DNA from: Taibaiella sp.
GTDB taxonomy: Bacteria; Bacteroidota; Bacteroidia; Chitinophagales; Chitinophagaceae
Assembly (NCBI GenBank): GCA_016786705.1
Contig: JAEUVV010000009.1
Span: 62,001-126,000, forward strand
DNA length: 64,000 nucleotides
Direction: 5' to 3'
The position numbers and the translations under genes were made by a program. Below, piece after piece: positions 52,269-60,237 of this stretch (within the stretch, counting starts at the first letter, position 1; the number at the start of each line of letters is the position of its first letter). A model generated the notes under the pieces. It ran no database searches. It was not told the DNA's origin and saw nothing but the letters and a program-made list of their open reading frames with translations.

Positions 52269-53936
52269 TTATCTTATCAGGTGCAGTTCGCCTTTAAATT
52301 CACGGATTTCATCACCGACCCGGATCCTGGAATCATACATGTACAGGCCTCCTTCTGCGGGCTTACCGTTAAGGGTACCATCCCAGCCGGACAAGGCTGC
52401 AGATCCATAAGCGCTGTAAACCACCTGGCCCCACCTGTTATAAATATTGAAACGGTCAATATTCACCAGGTTCGGGTAATTGATGGAAGGTACAAAGCGA
52501 TCATTTTTGCCATCCCCGTTCGGCGTAAAGGCATTCGGGAACATGATCTTTTTCTCTTTATAATTCACATCCAGGTGTAACACTACCGTACTGTCACAAC
52601 CCAGCTGGGTCAGTAATTTTCTTTTATAAACACCCGGAACATACAATTTACGGCCTACAAATTCATAGTACTCACCTTCGTCTATAGTTTCATGAATATT
52701 TACAGAATCAGTAGGGTGAACAATGATGGTTGTAAACGCGGTATCTTTACATCCGAAAGGGGTGGCACCGATAGCCCTGTAAACCGTAGAGATGGTTGGC
52801 GAGGCTACTATAGAAAGGCCGGTATTCGAAGAAATGTTCTGATTAGGCGACCAGGTAACATCAGGCGCGCCACTGCAGGTAAGCGAAGCACTGCTTCCGG
52901 CACAGAATACGGTAGTATCCGGCATAATCCTTATCACAGGTTTAGGGTGCACGGTTACAGATACGGGTACTCTCGGGCTTTCAATAGGACAGCCGGCATT
53001 ACTTTGGGTTACATACCAGGTATAAGTACCAGGGGCATTTGTATTAGGTACAGGAGCCGTATAAGCAGCAGTGCCGCCTGTAGCCTGGGTATACCAGCGG
53101 TAAACAGGGCTGGGCAGGTTGCCTACAGCAGACAGTTGCGCTGCTGTTTCAAACTGGCAATAGCTGGCCCCGGTTACGGTTACCGGGTCAGGGGTCTGAC
53201 CACCGGAAATAATCACATCTTTAATACTATGTCCTTCATAATACAAACCGGTAGACGCGGAGAAACCGAAATAACCGGTAGCATTGGTCAGCACCAATGG
53301 GCCTGTAATCTGCGGAGTGGCTGCCCCGTCCAGGAATACAGAAATGGTACCTAATTCATAAACGATTTTAGCAGTATGCCATGCGCCATCCGTTATCTGG
53401 TTTTGCGCGGTCAGTTCAGAACCGATCAGGCCATTCATTACCCCTTCGGTATAGCCGTTGTTCTGGAACTGTCGCAGCGTGATCAGCGGATTGGCATTGA
53501 TCACGGGTGTTGCGCTATTATTATCATAAGTATCGAAAATAAGCCCGAAGCCATTCATGACCGTGGGCATACCTATACCGCCCCCTAACTGGAACCCAGA
53601 AGGAGGATTGGCGATATACCAGAATGCCAGGCCGTCTGCCGGCGGCGTTCCGGGATTGGTCGTGATCTGGTAACTGAATTCAATAGAGAAAAAGTCACAG
53701 GCACTATTCAGATTTTGGGGAATAGTATAGTAAATATACCCATTCTGCGTACCTATATTATTATTCAGATTGATCTGTGTACCAGCATTAGAAGCATTGC
53801 CCCCCATGGTCCAGCCGGTCGTATTGATCGGGTTACCGTTAAGGGTATATGTGTACGTTTGAGCAACCGCTCTTTCGCCTGTAAAGAGGCCGGAAAGAGC
53901 AAGCACACTTAAGGTTTTAAATAAAAAATTTTTCAT
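52269..53936 (-). CDS. Secreted L-type lectin-like protein with T9SS CHU_C (type B) sorting domain
   Basis: 555 residues. Signal peptide (to about residue 25), then an L-type lectin-like domain (about 30-240): SIEFSYQITTNPGTPPADGLAFWYIAN and GFGLIFDTYDNN, then an Ig/PKD-like region with Cys (about 250-440), and a C-terminal CHU_C domain FTPNGDGKNDRFVP with WGQVVYSAYG and GLYMYDSRI. The last domain marks T9SS type B export, which usually needs a PorP/SprF-like partner. Probably a surface adhesin or matrix protein that binds sugars. Confidence 0.9.
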   Translation of the reverse strand: MKNFLFKTLSVLALSGLFTGERAVAQTYTYTLNGNPINTTGWTMGGNASNAGTQINLNNNIGTQNGYIYYTIPQNLNSACDFFSIEFSYQITTNPGTPPADGLAFWYIANPPSGFQLGGGIGMPTVMNGFGLIFDTYDNNSATPVINANPLITLRQFQNNGYTEGVMNGLIGSELTAQNQITDGAWHTAKIVYELGTISVFLDGAATPQITGPLVLTNATGYFGFSASTGLYYEGHSIKDVIISGGQTPDPVTVTGASYCQFETAAQLSAVGNLPSPVYRWYTQATGGTAAYTAPVPNTNAPGTYTWYVTQSNAGCPIESPRVPVSVTVHPKPVIRIMPDTTVFCAGSSASLTCSGAPDVTWSPNQNISSNTGLSIVASPTISTVYRAIGATPFGCKDTAFTTIIVHPTDSVNIHETIDEGEYYEFVGRKLYVPGVYKRKLLTQLGCDSTVVLHLDVNYKEKKIMFPNAFTPNGDGKNDRFVPSINYPNLVNIDRFNIYNRWGQVVYSAYGSAALSGWDGTLNGKPAEGGLYMYDSRIRVGDEIREFKGELHLIR

Positions 53937-54160
53937 TTAATAATGAATTGGAGGTAGAGTGAAAATATTTTGACCAGGTAAATTTTATATTAAACAATAA
54001 AAATTAACGACGTTTTAATAAAAAATCACGATGAACATAATACTAAGACTCTAAATTATGCATTAATCGTTGGTTGGCAAATTTTTTTTAACTTTTTTTT
54101 AATCTACAATTTTAATGATATGCAGGCAAAATACACTTTTTCAATTCGCAAACACAAAAA

Positions 54161-54185
54161 AGAAGCATACAGAACGTATGCTTCT
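54161..54185 (-). terminator. Terminator of purA
   Basis: 10-bp perfect stem (54161-54170 with 54176-54185), 5-base loop; T run TTTTTTG follows on the minus strand. Confidence 0.8.
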
Positions 54186-54215
54186 TCAATAAAAATATTA
54201 TATAATTATTTTTTT

Positions 54216-55484
54216 CTAAAACAACTTCAGCAGGTTATCTCTTCCGGTACCATTTGATACATACTGGATTTTAACTTCCAGGTAATTTTCAAGGAAAGTA
54301 CAGAAGTTTTTAAACTCAAGCGGTAAGCTTTCTATTGTGGTACATTCACTTGTTTTTACCGGGGACCAGCCCTTAAAGCTTTCATACTGCGCTTCAATAT
54401 CCGTCTCACAGATATCAAATGGCATTTGCCCGGTTACCAGGTCGCCGATTTTATAGGCAGTAGCCGCTTTAATGGTATCAAAGCCGTCCATAACGTCGGC
54501 CTTGGTAACGATCAGGCGGGTAACTCCGCTCAGCATAATCGTATACTTCAAAGCTACGAGATCAATCCAGCCACAACGTCTCGGGCGCTTGGTTACAGCA
54601 CCAAATTCGCTACCGGCAACTCTTAGCGCTTCTCCTACTTCATCGTGCAATTCTGTAGGGAACGGGCCACTGCCCACGCGGGTACAATAAGCTTTAGTAA
54701 TACCAAATACATCACCGATAGCAGATGGCGCAATGCCTAAACCGGTACATACACCTGCAGTAATGGTATTGGAGGAAGTGACAAAGGGATAAGTTCCATA
54801 ATCCACATCCAGCATAGACCCCTGGGCCCCTTCAGCGAGAATTTTTTTACCGGCCCTGATATGCTCATTGATCCAGTATTCCCCGTTTACTATATTCAGG
54901 CTTTGCAGGTAGGCCACCGCTTCAAAAAACGCCGGCTCCCACTCTTCCCAGGCTACGCTTTCGCTATACATAGACAACATCGAAAGATGTTTCTGTTTCA
55001 GTTTTTCATAACGGGCTTTCCAGTCTTTAGCCAGTATATCGCCTACGCGAAGACCATTTCTGCCGGTTTTATCCATATAGGCAGGGCCAATACCTTTTAA
55101 AGTAGAACCGATTTTTTCAGAGCCCTTAGCCTGCTCAGAAGCCGCATCCAGTGCCCTGTGTGTAGGTAAAATAAGGTGCGCTTTATGAGAGATAAACAGG
55201 TTATCTTTTAAAGATACACCAATAGTGTTCAGATTTTCGATCTCTTCTTTCAGTGTTACCGGGTCGATCACAACGCCGTTACCGATCAGGTTTAATTTAT
55301 TTTCCTGGAACACCCCGGAAGGAATGGTCCGCAACACGACTTTTTGTCCATTAACATAAAGTGTATGCCCGGCATTCGGGCCACCCTGAAAGCGCGCAAT
55401 GATGTCATACCTGGCAGCAAGATAATCCACGATCTTGCCCTTACCTTCGTCGCCCCATTGCAGGCCTAATAAAACGTCTACCAT
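54216..55484 (-). CDS. purA: Adenylosuccinate synthetase
   Basis: 422 residues. IMP plus Asp plus GTP to adenylosuccinate. LLGLQWGDEGKGKIVDYLA is the P-loop-like GTP site with catalytic Asp; the segments GPNAGHTLYV, GIGPAYMDKTGRNGLRVGD and VTKRPRRCGWID are diagnostic. The -7 box at 55504-55511 lies 20 bases upstream of the ATG. Monocistronic. Confidence 0.96.
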   Translation of the reverse strand: MVDVLLGLQWGDEGKGKIVDYLAARYDIIARFQGGPNAGHTLYVNGQKVVLRTIPSGVFQENKLNLIGNGVVIDPVTLKEEIENLNTIGVSLKDNLFISHKAHLILPTHRALDAASEQAKGSEKIGSTLKGIGPAYMDKTGRNGLRVGDILAKDWKARYEKLKQKHLSMLSMYSESVAWEEWEPAFFEAVAYLQSLNIVNGEYWINEHIRAGKKILAEGAQGSMLDVDYGTYPFVTSSNTITAGVCTGLGIAPSAIGDVFGITKAYCTRVGSGPFPTELHDEVGEALRVAGSEFGAVTKRPRRCGWIDLVALKYTIMLSGVTRLIVTKADVMDGFDTIKAATAYKIGDLVTGQMPFDICETDIEAQYESFKGWSPVKTSECTTIESLPLEFKNFCTFLENYLEVKIQYVSNGTGRDNLLKLF

Positions 55485-55503
55485 AGTTTATTAAAGTAAA
55501 GCG

Positions 55504-55511
55504 CAAAATTA
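55504..55511 (-). promoter_or_regulatory. -7 promoter element of purA
   Basis: Minus strand TAATTTTG matches TAnnTTTG, 20 bases before the ATG. Confidence 0.55.
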
Positions 55512-55589
55512 GACAATCTTTTGGCCTAAAAAAATGAAATTCATTAATGTGAATAAAAAAGCGACACTTAACGGCTTAATTCACTCTTA

Positions 55590-56215
55590 ATTCCATGAGC
55601 CTGCAGTTCCGCCTGCAACGCTCCCACATAGTTCCTTACTGCTGTTCCGGTTTACGTCCCCAAGCTTTCCCCGGCAGCAAGACCAGAAAATAGATACTTT
55701 ACGCATTGTTATGGATGAGACACAAAAATACAGAGGAGAAGGTGCCGAACTTTGTTGTAACAATATTTCAGGACTAGTCAAAGGCTTAACTACCCTTCCT
55801 GTTGGAGTCTTTTGGCTGCCTGGGCGAAGACTTTTTTCTGATCGCAAGACCATATTGCTTTTCTGCAATATCAATTACTGTAGTAAGTAGAAGATTCTTC
55901 TGCTTTTCCAAATCAAGGGCTGCTTCCAGCTCTTTGATACGTTGTTCGGGTGTTTTTTCTTTAGAGGGCAATTTCCGTAGTTGAGTTAATCACCAATCTA
56001 AGGTACCCAATTTTCGTAATAATACCAAAACGGTACTACGCCCTTGGATCCCATATTTACGCTGAGCTTGTTTATAGCTCAGCATGCCTTTTTCTACTTC
56101 TTCAACTACACTAAGTTTAAAAGCTAAAGTATAATCTCTCTGACTGCGCTTAACGCGCTGCGGCTCTCTTGATGACATAAATAAGTCGTGTTTGTGTCAA
56201 CTTATTCCAGGATGG
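55590..56215 (-). mobile_element. Decayed IS3-family insertion sequence remnant
   Basis: Contains a broken OrfA (55786-56178) and, on its 3' side, no intact OrfB, only scattered frames with a fragment resembling the ELQAHGIK segment of IS3 OrfB. IS-end-like TGTGTCAACTTATTCC lies at about 56194-56209, upstream of OrfA. The element has no full integrase domain. Boundaries are approximate; terminal repeats and target duplication were not identified. It sits between purA and two tRNA genes. Confidence 0.55.
55786..56178 (-). pseudogene. IS3-family transposase OrfA, interrupted by an in-frame stop
   Basis: The first half is an HTH region (YTLAFKLSVVEEVEKG, then QRKYGIQGRSTVLVLLRK), ending at LGTLDW and a TGA at about 55990. 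The same frame then continues (LTQLRKLPSKEKTPEQRIKE) through the leucine-zipper-like KELEAALDLEKQKN and IRKKSSPRQPK to a second stop. A single nonsense change in an otherwise open OrfA is the simplest reading. No transposition is expected without OrfB. Confidence 0.7.
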
Positions 56216-56228
56216 GACACAGACAATA

Positions 56229-56257
56229 AAAAAGCCCCTCAAAATTGAGGAGCTTTT
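56229..56257 (-). terminator. Terminator of the tRNA-Glu pair
   Basis: AAAAGCCCCTCA-type arm pairs with TGAGGAGCTTTT with one internal mismatch; the minus strand ends in TTTTTTA. It lies just after the second tRNA in transcription order. Confidence 0.7.
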
Positions 56258-56263
56258 AGCGGG

Positions 56264-56335
56264 TACCACGTACGGGAATCGAACCCGTGATTCCTCCGTG
56301 AAAGGGAGGCGTCTTAACCCCTTGACCAACGCGGC
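56264..56335 (-). tRNA. tRNA-Glu (anticodon TTC), copy 2 of the transcript
   Basis: 72 bases: acceptor GCCGCGT/ACGTGGT (first pair G-U), D-arm, anticodon stem CCTCC/GGAGG with loop CTTTCAC (anticodon TTC), T-arm ACGGGTTCGATTCCCGT, discriminator A. CCA is not encoded. Identical to the other copy. Confidence 0.93.
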
Positions 56336-56373
56336 AAAAACGATAAAATAAAATGGTGGTTTTAAAAACCTAG

Positions 56374-56445
56374 TACCACGTACGGGAATCGAACCCGTGA
56401 TTCCTCCGTGAAAGGGAGGCGTCTTAACCCCTTGACCAACGCGGC
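56374..56445 (-). tRNA. tRNA-Glu (anticodon TTC), copy 1 of the transcript
   Basis: Same 72-base sequence as 56264-56335, without a mismatch, and separated from it by 38 bases. Both would be made from the -7 element TACCTTTG at 56465-56472. CCA is not encoded. Confidence 0.93.
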
Positions 56446-56464
56446 TTCTATCGTTTTGGGATTG

Positions 56465-56472
56465 CAAAGGTA
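56465..56472 (-). promoter_or_regulatory. -7 promoter element of the tRNA-Glu pair
   Basis: Minus strand TACCTTTG, exact consensus, 20 bases before the first tRNA. Confidence 0.65.
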
Positions 56473-56496
56473 AAACGCTTTTTTTAAAAAACAAAA

Positions 56497-57171
56497 TTAT
56501 TTTATCAAAGATTTTTTATTTTTTCCTTTTCCCGTGTTCCAGCCCTTATCTTTTCCTCCCTCATGCGGCAACCTGGAAGGTATTGCCTTATCCTCCTCCG
56601 TCCGTTTAGGCAGTTCAAATTTCTTTTCTTTGAGCAGGTAATCCACCTGGTATTCTCTTTCCAGGATCAGGTGACCTGAGGCCGGATCATAATAGCGCCA
56701 GGTACCATGCTTAGTATACCCTCGCTCCGCCGGAACGACCACCATAGTATCTTCCAGCGTAATCGGGTGCGTCACCATAAAAGTATCCAGGTCGTATGGG
56801 GTATAAATACCCCGGTAAGTGCCCACACTGACCAGCCGCCCGTTTTCGAAATATTGTGCCGGACCATCGGGTACATCCAGTTTAAAGTTTTCAATCGCAA
56901 TAAGTTGCTGGTCCCGGGTCATTTTATACCAAAGGCCGGTTTTAAGATCGTCTTTATAAGCACCGAATTCATAATAGCCGGGATCTCCGAAGTGAACCGG
57001 GATATCATAAAACCACATCCCCTGTTTGCGCTGTTTGGCATCCCGTTTGTTCAGGTTATCATCCGCAGCAGCTTCTTTTTTAGTCTTTACGGTACTTTGT
57101 TTCTGTGCCAAAAGCGGTAGGACAGGTATCAATAACCCTGCCAGGAAAAGAAAACGTTTACAATGGATCAT
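56497..57171 (-). CDS. Secreted protein with MORN/YwqK-like repeats
   Basis: 224 residues from the ATG at 57171 (57192 is a second candidate). Signal peptide (RFLFLAGLLIPVLPLLAQ) then about three strand-turn repeats: GDPGYYEFGAYKDDLKTGLW, ENFKLDVPDGPAQYFENGRL and YTKHGTWRYYDPASGHLI, of the type seen in MORN/YwqK antitoxin-like proteins. The C-terminus is Lys/Gly-rich (KGWNTGKGKNKKS). No catalytic motif. Function unknown. Confidence 0.7.
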   Translation of the reverse strand: MIHCKRFLFLAGLLIPVLPLLAQKQSTVKTKKEAAADDNLNKRDAKQRKQGMWFYDIPVHFGDPGYYEFGAYKDDLKTGLWYKMTRDQQLIAIENFKLDVPDGPAQYFENGRLVSVGTYRGIYTPYDLDTFMVTHPITLEDTMVVVPAERGYTKHGTWRYYDPASGHLILEREYQVDYLLKEKKFELPKRTEEDKAIPSRLPHEGGKDKGWNTGKGKNKKSLIK

Positions 57172-57353
57172 TATAAGATTAAAAGCGTTCATTATGATTA
57201 AAACGTAAATATAAACCAAAACATTGTTTTCAGCATATAACAGCCGCAAGTCACCTATACAAAAATTAATGATAAGCTCCGATAAAATGCCTCAATAGCA
57301 GCACTTCAGGGTATAAACCCAAAATATGCCGCAGCCAAAACTTGAATAATTAC

Positions 57354-57361
57354 TAGCTTTG
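57354..57361 (+). promoter_or_regulatory. -7 promoter element of the 57378 gene
   Basis: TAGCTTTG, exact TAnnTTTG match, 17 bases before the ATG. Confidence 0.55.
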
Positions 57362-57377
57362 CCGTATATTTCGGTTC

Positions 57378-58169
57378 ATGCGTTATCTTCTGCTGCTCTT
57401 CATGCTCCTTTCCTCCTTCTGGTCAAAAGGCCAGGAGTTACTCTCTGAGAAGCCCCTCAGGGATGCCAGGGCCATGAGTACCGATGAAATAGGCAATATT
57501 TACGTAGTGTATGAAGACAACAGCCTTGTGCAGTATAATGAACATGGCGACAGCCTGACCCATTTCAGGAATATCCAAAATGGTATGCTGGCTCATATAG
57601 ACACCCGGAACCCATTAAAGCTACTCCTCTTCTACCCCGATTTTTCAAAAATCATTATCCTGGACCGGATGCTGAGCCTTAAAAACGAGATCGACCTGCG
57701 GCAATTGAATATCTTCCGGGTAGGTGCAGCAGGCCTGGCTATGGATGGCAATATCTGGGTATATGACCTCAACAATGTGCAGCTTTTAAAAATAGACGAC
57801 AACCTGAATATCGTCAACAAAAGTGATGACTTAAGGTCTGCTATCCAATCCTTCCCGGACCCAGTCTCATTAGAAGAGAGTGAGCGTAAGGTCTATCTTT
57901 TAGATACGGTAAAAGGCATATATGTTTTTGACCAGTTTGCCAACTTCTTAAATACTATAGAACTATTTCCCATAAAACAATTACAGGTCTATAACTCTTT
58001 ACTGGTGTACGTTTCAGGAGATTCTTTATGGAATTACAACCCGGTAACCGCTGCCAGCCATTCACTTCCACTCCCCCCAACCGACGATTTTATCAGTGCC
58101 AGAATTGACCGCGGGAAGCTTTACTTATTGTCCAAAAACAAATTGCGTATTTACAATTTAGCACCTTAA
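57378..58169 (+). CDS. Secreted beta-propeller-like protein of unknown function
   Basis: 263 residues. Signal peptide (MRYLLLLFMLLSSFWSKG) and a strand-rich body with repeated blade-like segments (NIYVVYEDNSLVQY, GNIWVYDLNNVQLLKI, KVYLLDTVKGIYVFDQ, DSLWNYNP, KLYLLSKNKLRIYN), as in NHL/WD-like propellers. No enzyme motif. It lies 16 bases before marC on the same strand, so they are probably co-transcribed. Confidence 0.75.
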   Translation: MRYLLLLFMLLSSFWSKGQELLSEKPLRDARAMSTDEIGNIYVVYEDNSLVQYNEHGDSLTHFRNIQNGMLAHIDTRNPLKLLLFYPDFSKIIILDRMLSLKNEIDLRQLNIFRVGAAGLAMDGNIWVYDLNNVQLLKIDDNLNIVNKSDDLRSAIQSFPDPVSLEESERKVYLLDTVKGIYVFDQFANFLNTIELFPIKQLQVYNSLLVYVSGDSLWNYNPVTAASHSLPLPPTDDFISARIDRGKLYLLSKNKLRIYNLAP

Positions 58170-58185
58170 AATTCTGAAATATATT

Positions 58186-58764
58186 ATGGAAGGCTTCAAC
58201 ATCAGCGAAATAGTAACGGTCTCCCTCACCCTGTTTGCGGTGATCGATATCCTGGGCTCCATCCCTTTGCTCATCAATATAAAGCGCAAAATGGGCGGTA
58301 TCTCCTCCCTTACGGCAACTGTTGTTTCCGGCGCATTAATGATCCTGTTCTTCCTGGCAGGAAATGATATCCTGCGGTTCATGGGCCTGGACGTTTCCTC
58401 ATTTGCCATTGCCGGCTCCATCATTATCTTTATCCTCGGCCTGGAAATGATCCTGGGCATCGAGTTCTTCAAGCCGGACGGCGGCTCGGCCAAAACCGGC
58501 AGTATCGTACCCATAGCCTTCCCGATGATCGCGGGTTCGGGTACTTTAACGACCATACTTTCCTTAAAGGCCTCTTACCACTACTACAATGTGCTGATAG
58601 GCATCCTGGTGAACCTGGTCATCATTTTTATCGCGATCCGCTCCCTGAGCCTCCTGGAAAAATTACTGGGGCCTGCGGGTATCCTGGTTATCCGTAAATT
58701 CTTCGGGGTGATCCTGATCGCTATCGCGGTAAAAATATTTAAAGAGAACGCCCTGGCGACCTAA
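58186..58764 (+). CDS. MarC-family inner-membrane protein
   Basis: 192 residues, six hydrophobic segments. The MarC motif region VTVSLTLFAVIDILGSIPLL at the start and PIAFPMIAGSGTLTTIL in the middle are characteristic. Substrate or role unknown in the family; not linked to antibiotic resistance. Second gene of a two-gene unit with 57378. Confidence 0.92.
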   Translation: MEGFNISEIVTVSLTLFAVIDILGSIPLLINIKRKMGGISSLTATVVSGALMILFFLAGNDILRFMGLDVSSFAIAGSIIIFILGLEMILGIEFFKPDGGSAKTGSIVPIAFPMIAGSGTLTTILSLKASYHYYNVLIGILVNLVIIFIAIRSLSLLEKLLGPAGILVIRKFFGVILIAIAVKIFKENALAT

Positions 58765-58780
58765 AATAATAAAGTAGCTG

Positions 58781-58825
58781 CAGGTCCTGCTCAAGCTTTC
58801 AACCAGGTCGCTTGCGCAGGACCTG
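58781..58825. terminator. Terminator between marC and the T9SS operon
   Basis: 10-bp perfect stem (58781-58790 with 58816-58825), 25-base loop, then TTTTATTGTTT. It separates convergent marC and the minus-strand cargo operon. Confidence 0.75.
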
Positions 58826-58827
58826 TT

Positions 58828-60231
58828 TTATTGTTTGACCACTTTCACAGTCCCAACTATAACCCCATCCGCCAGGAGCCTGATGGAATAAATACCTGGC
58901 TTAAGGTGCCTGGTATTGATTAAAGTTTCATTTTTCCCATACACCAGCTGATGCTGCAGTCTTGAGCTTACAGAACCCCTCACATCAATAAGTTCTATGG
59001 TAAGCTTTTTGCCTGATGCCAAACTCCCGTTGTTCACAAAGCTCAAGATAAATTTTTCTTTATGCGGGTTAGGATAACACTCTATTTTTAACCTGTGTTC
59101 TTTTCCAAGGTCGTCCACTCCCACCGTAAAGTCCTGATTGCAGGTATCGCTATAGCTACCACCGGTCCATTTAAGCAAAATCCTTTTTGAAAAATCTTCT
59201 GGCAGGTTAAAACCACCCAGCAAAAACAATTCATCTTTCCAGCGACCGATACCATAAGCTCCACCCAGAAGCCAGGTATCCATCGTGCACCATTGGCCGC
59301 CGTTCCACTTCGCTACTTTACCATAATTATCATTTACATAACGCCCGTTAATAATGGAAAAGAAACCGGCCACCCATAGCTCATCCTGGTAAATATTCAG
59401 GTCAAATACAGCCGTGCCGGCTTCGCTAAGCCCCCGTACACCCCGCTGTAGCCGATGCCATTGCTGCCCGTCCCAGGCCACAATACCATTGCCCGGGACT
59501 ACAGGCGATTCAGTAAATGAGCCGGCCACATATAAAGTATCCCGCCATACCAGCAATCGATTAACATTACCCATGCCACTGCCACCCCAATTGCCCACCT
59601 GCTGCCAGCCCTGCCCGTCATGCATCATAAAGTCCGACAGCCAGGGTTTAGCTGCATTGTGCCAGTTGCCGCCTACATACACCCTACCTTTGTAAAAAGC
59701 GATATCATCTATAGCATTACCACCTGACGAAACTATACTATCTATCCCCAACAGGCCGGTCCATACCGTATCGTTCCATACACCTATACCACCATATTGC
59801 AAAACAGCAGAGGCGGTGTCATAAAAGCCCATCGCGTATAATTTATCATTCCAGACCCGCAGGTTGAAATAAGAGCCGGTATCAATAATATCCCAGGCAT
59901 TGCCATCCCAGGAGGCCAGAGTAGCACCGTAGCCACACACATAAAGCTTATCGTGGTAACGTACTATACTACGCAGGTTGCCTACACCCGCAGGTGGAGG
60001 GACCGGGAAAGGAGTATAGCTCTGCCCGTCGTACACCAGTAACTTACAGGGTGACCCATCGATCTGGGTAAAGGAGCCGCCGATATAACTCTTCTCAGTT
60101 ACAGAATCATAATACATAACTTCAACAGCATAATTGAAATTAATCCCGGGATGCTCCCAATACTGGTTTTGAGCTATCGCCGGTCCTAATCCGCAAATCA
60201 ATAGCAACAGGAAGAAAAAGTACTTTCTCAT
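58828..60231 (-). CDS. T9SS cargo protein with propeller-like repeats and type A sorting domain (copy A)
   Basis: 467 residues. The same signal peptide as copy B (MRKYFFFLLLLICGLGPAIA), then repeated blades with DKLYVCGY, DTLYVAGSFTE, DELWVAGFFS and DELFLLGGF: WNDxL/Y-type repeats suggesting a beta-propeller. C-terminal T9SS type A domain (about 385-467, YPNPHKEKFILSF, GIYSIRLL). This sorting domain differs from the one in copy B and in the upstream gene, whereas the rest is nearly identical to copy B. Last gene of the operon. Confidence 0.88.
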   Translation of the reverse strand: MRKYFFFLLLLICGLGPAIAQNQYWEHPGINFNYAVEVMYYDSVTEKSYIGGSFTQIDGSPCKLLVYDGQSYTPFPVPPPAGVGNLRSIVRYHDKLYVCGYGATLASWDGNAWDIIDTGSYFNLRVWNDKLYAMGFYDTASAVLQYGGIGVWNDTVWTGLLGIDSIVSSGGNAIDDIAFYKGRVYVGGNWHNAAKPWLSDFMMHDGQGWQQVGNWGGSGMGNVNRLLVWRDTLYVAGSFTESPVVPGNGIVAWDGQQWHRLQRGVRGLSEAGTAVFDLNIYQDELWVAGFFSIINGRYVNDNYGKVAKWNGGQWCTMDTWLLGGAYGIGRWKDELFLLGGFNLPEDFSKRILLKWTGGSYSDTCNQDFTVGVDDLGKEHRLKIECYPNPHKEKFILSFVNNGSLASGKKLTIELIDVRGSVSSRLQHQLVYGKNETLINTRHLKPGIYSIRLLADGVIVGTVKVVKQ

Positions 60232-60237
60232 AATTCA

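Noticed and set aside
55587..55874. 95-residue minus-strand frame after the IS3 OrfA
   Set aside because: It does not align with a transposase; the frame runs across decayed DNA, and any OrfB trace lies in other frames.
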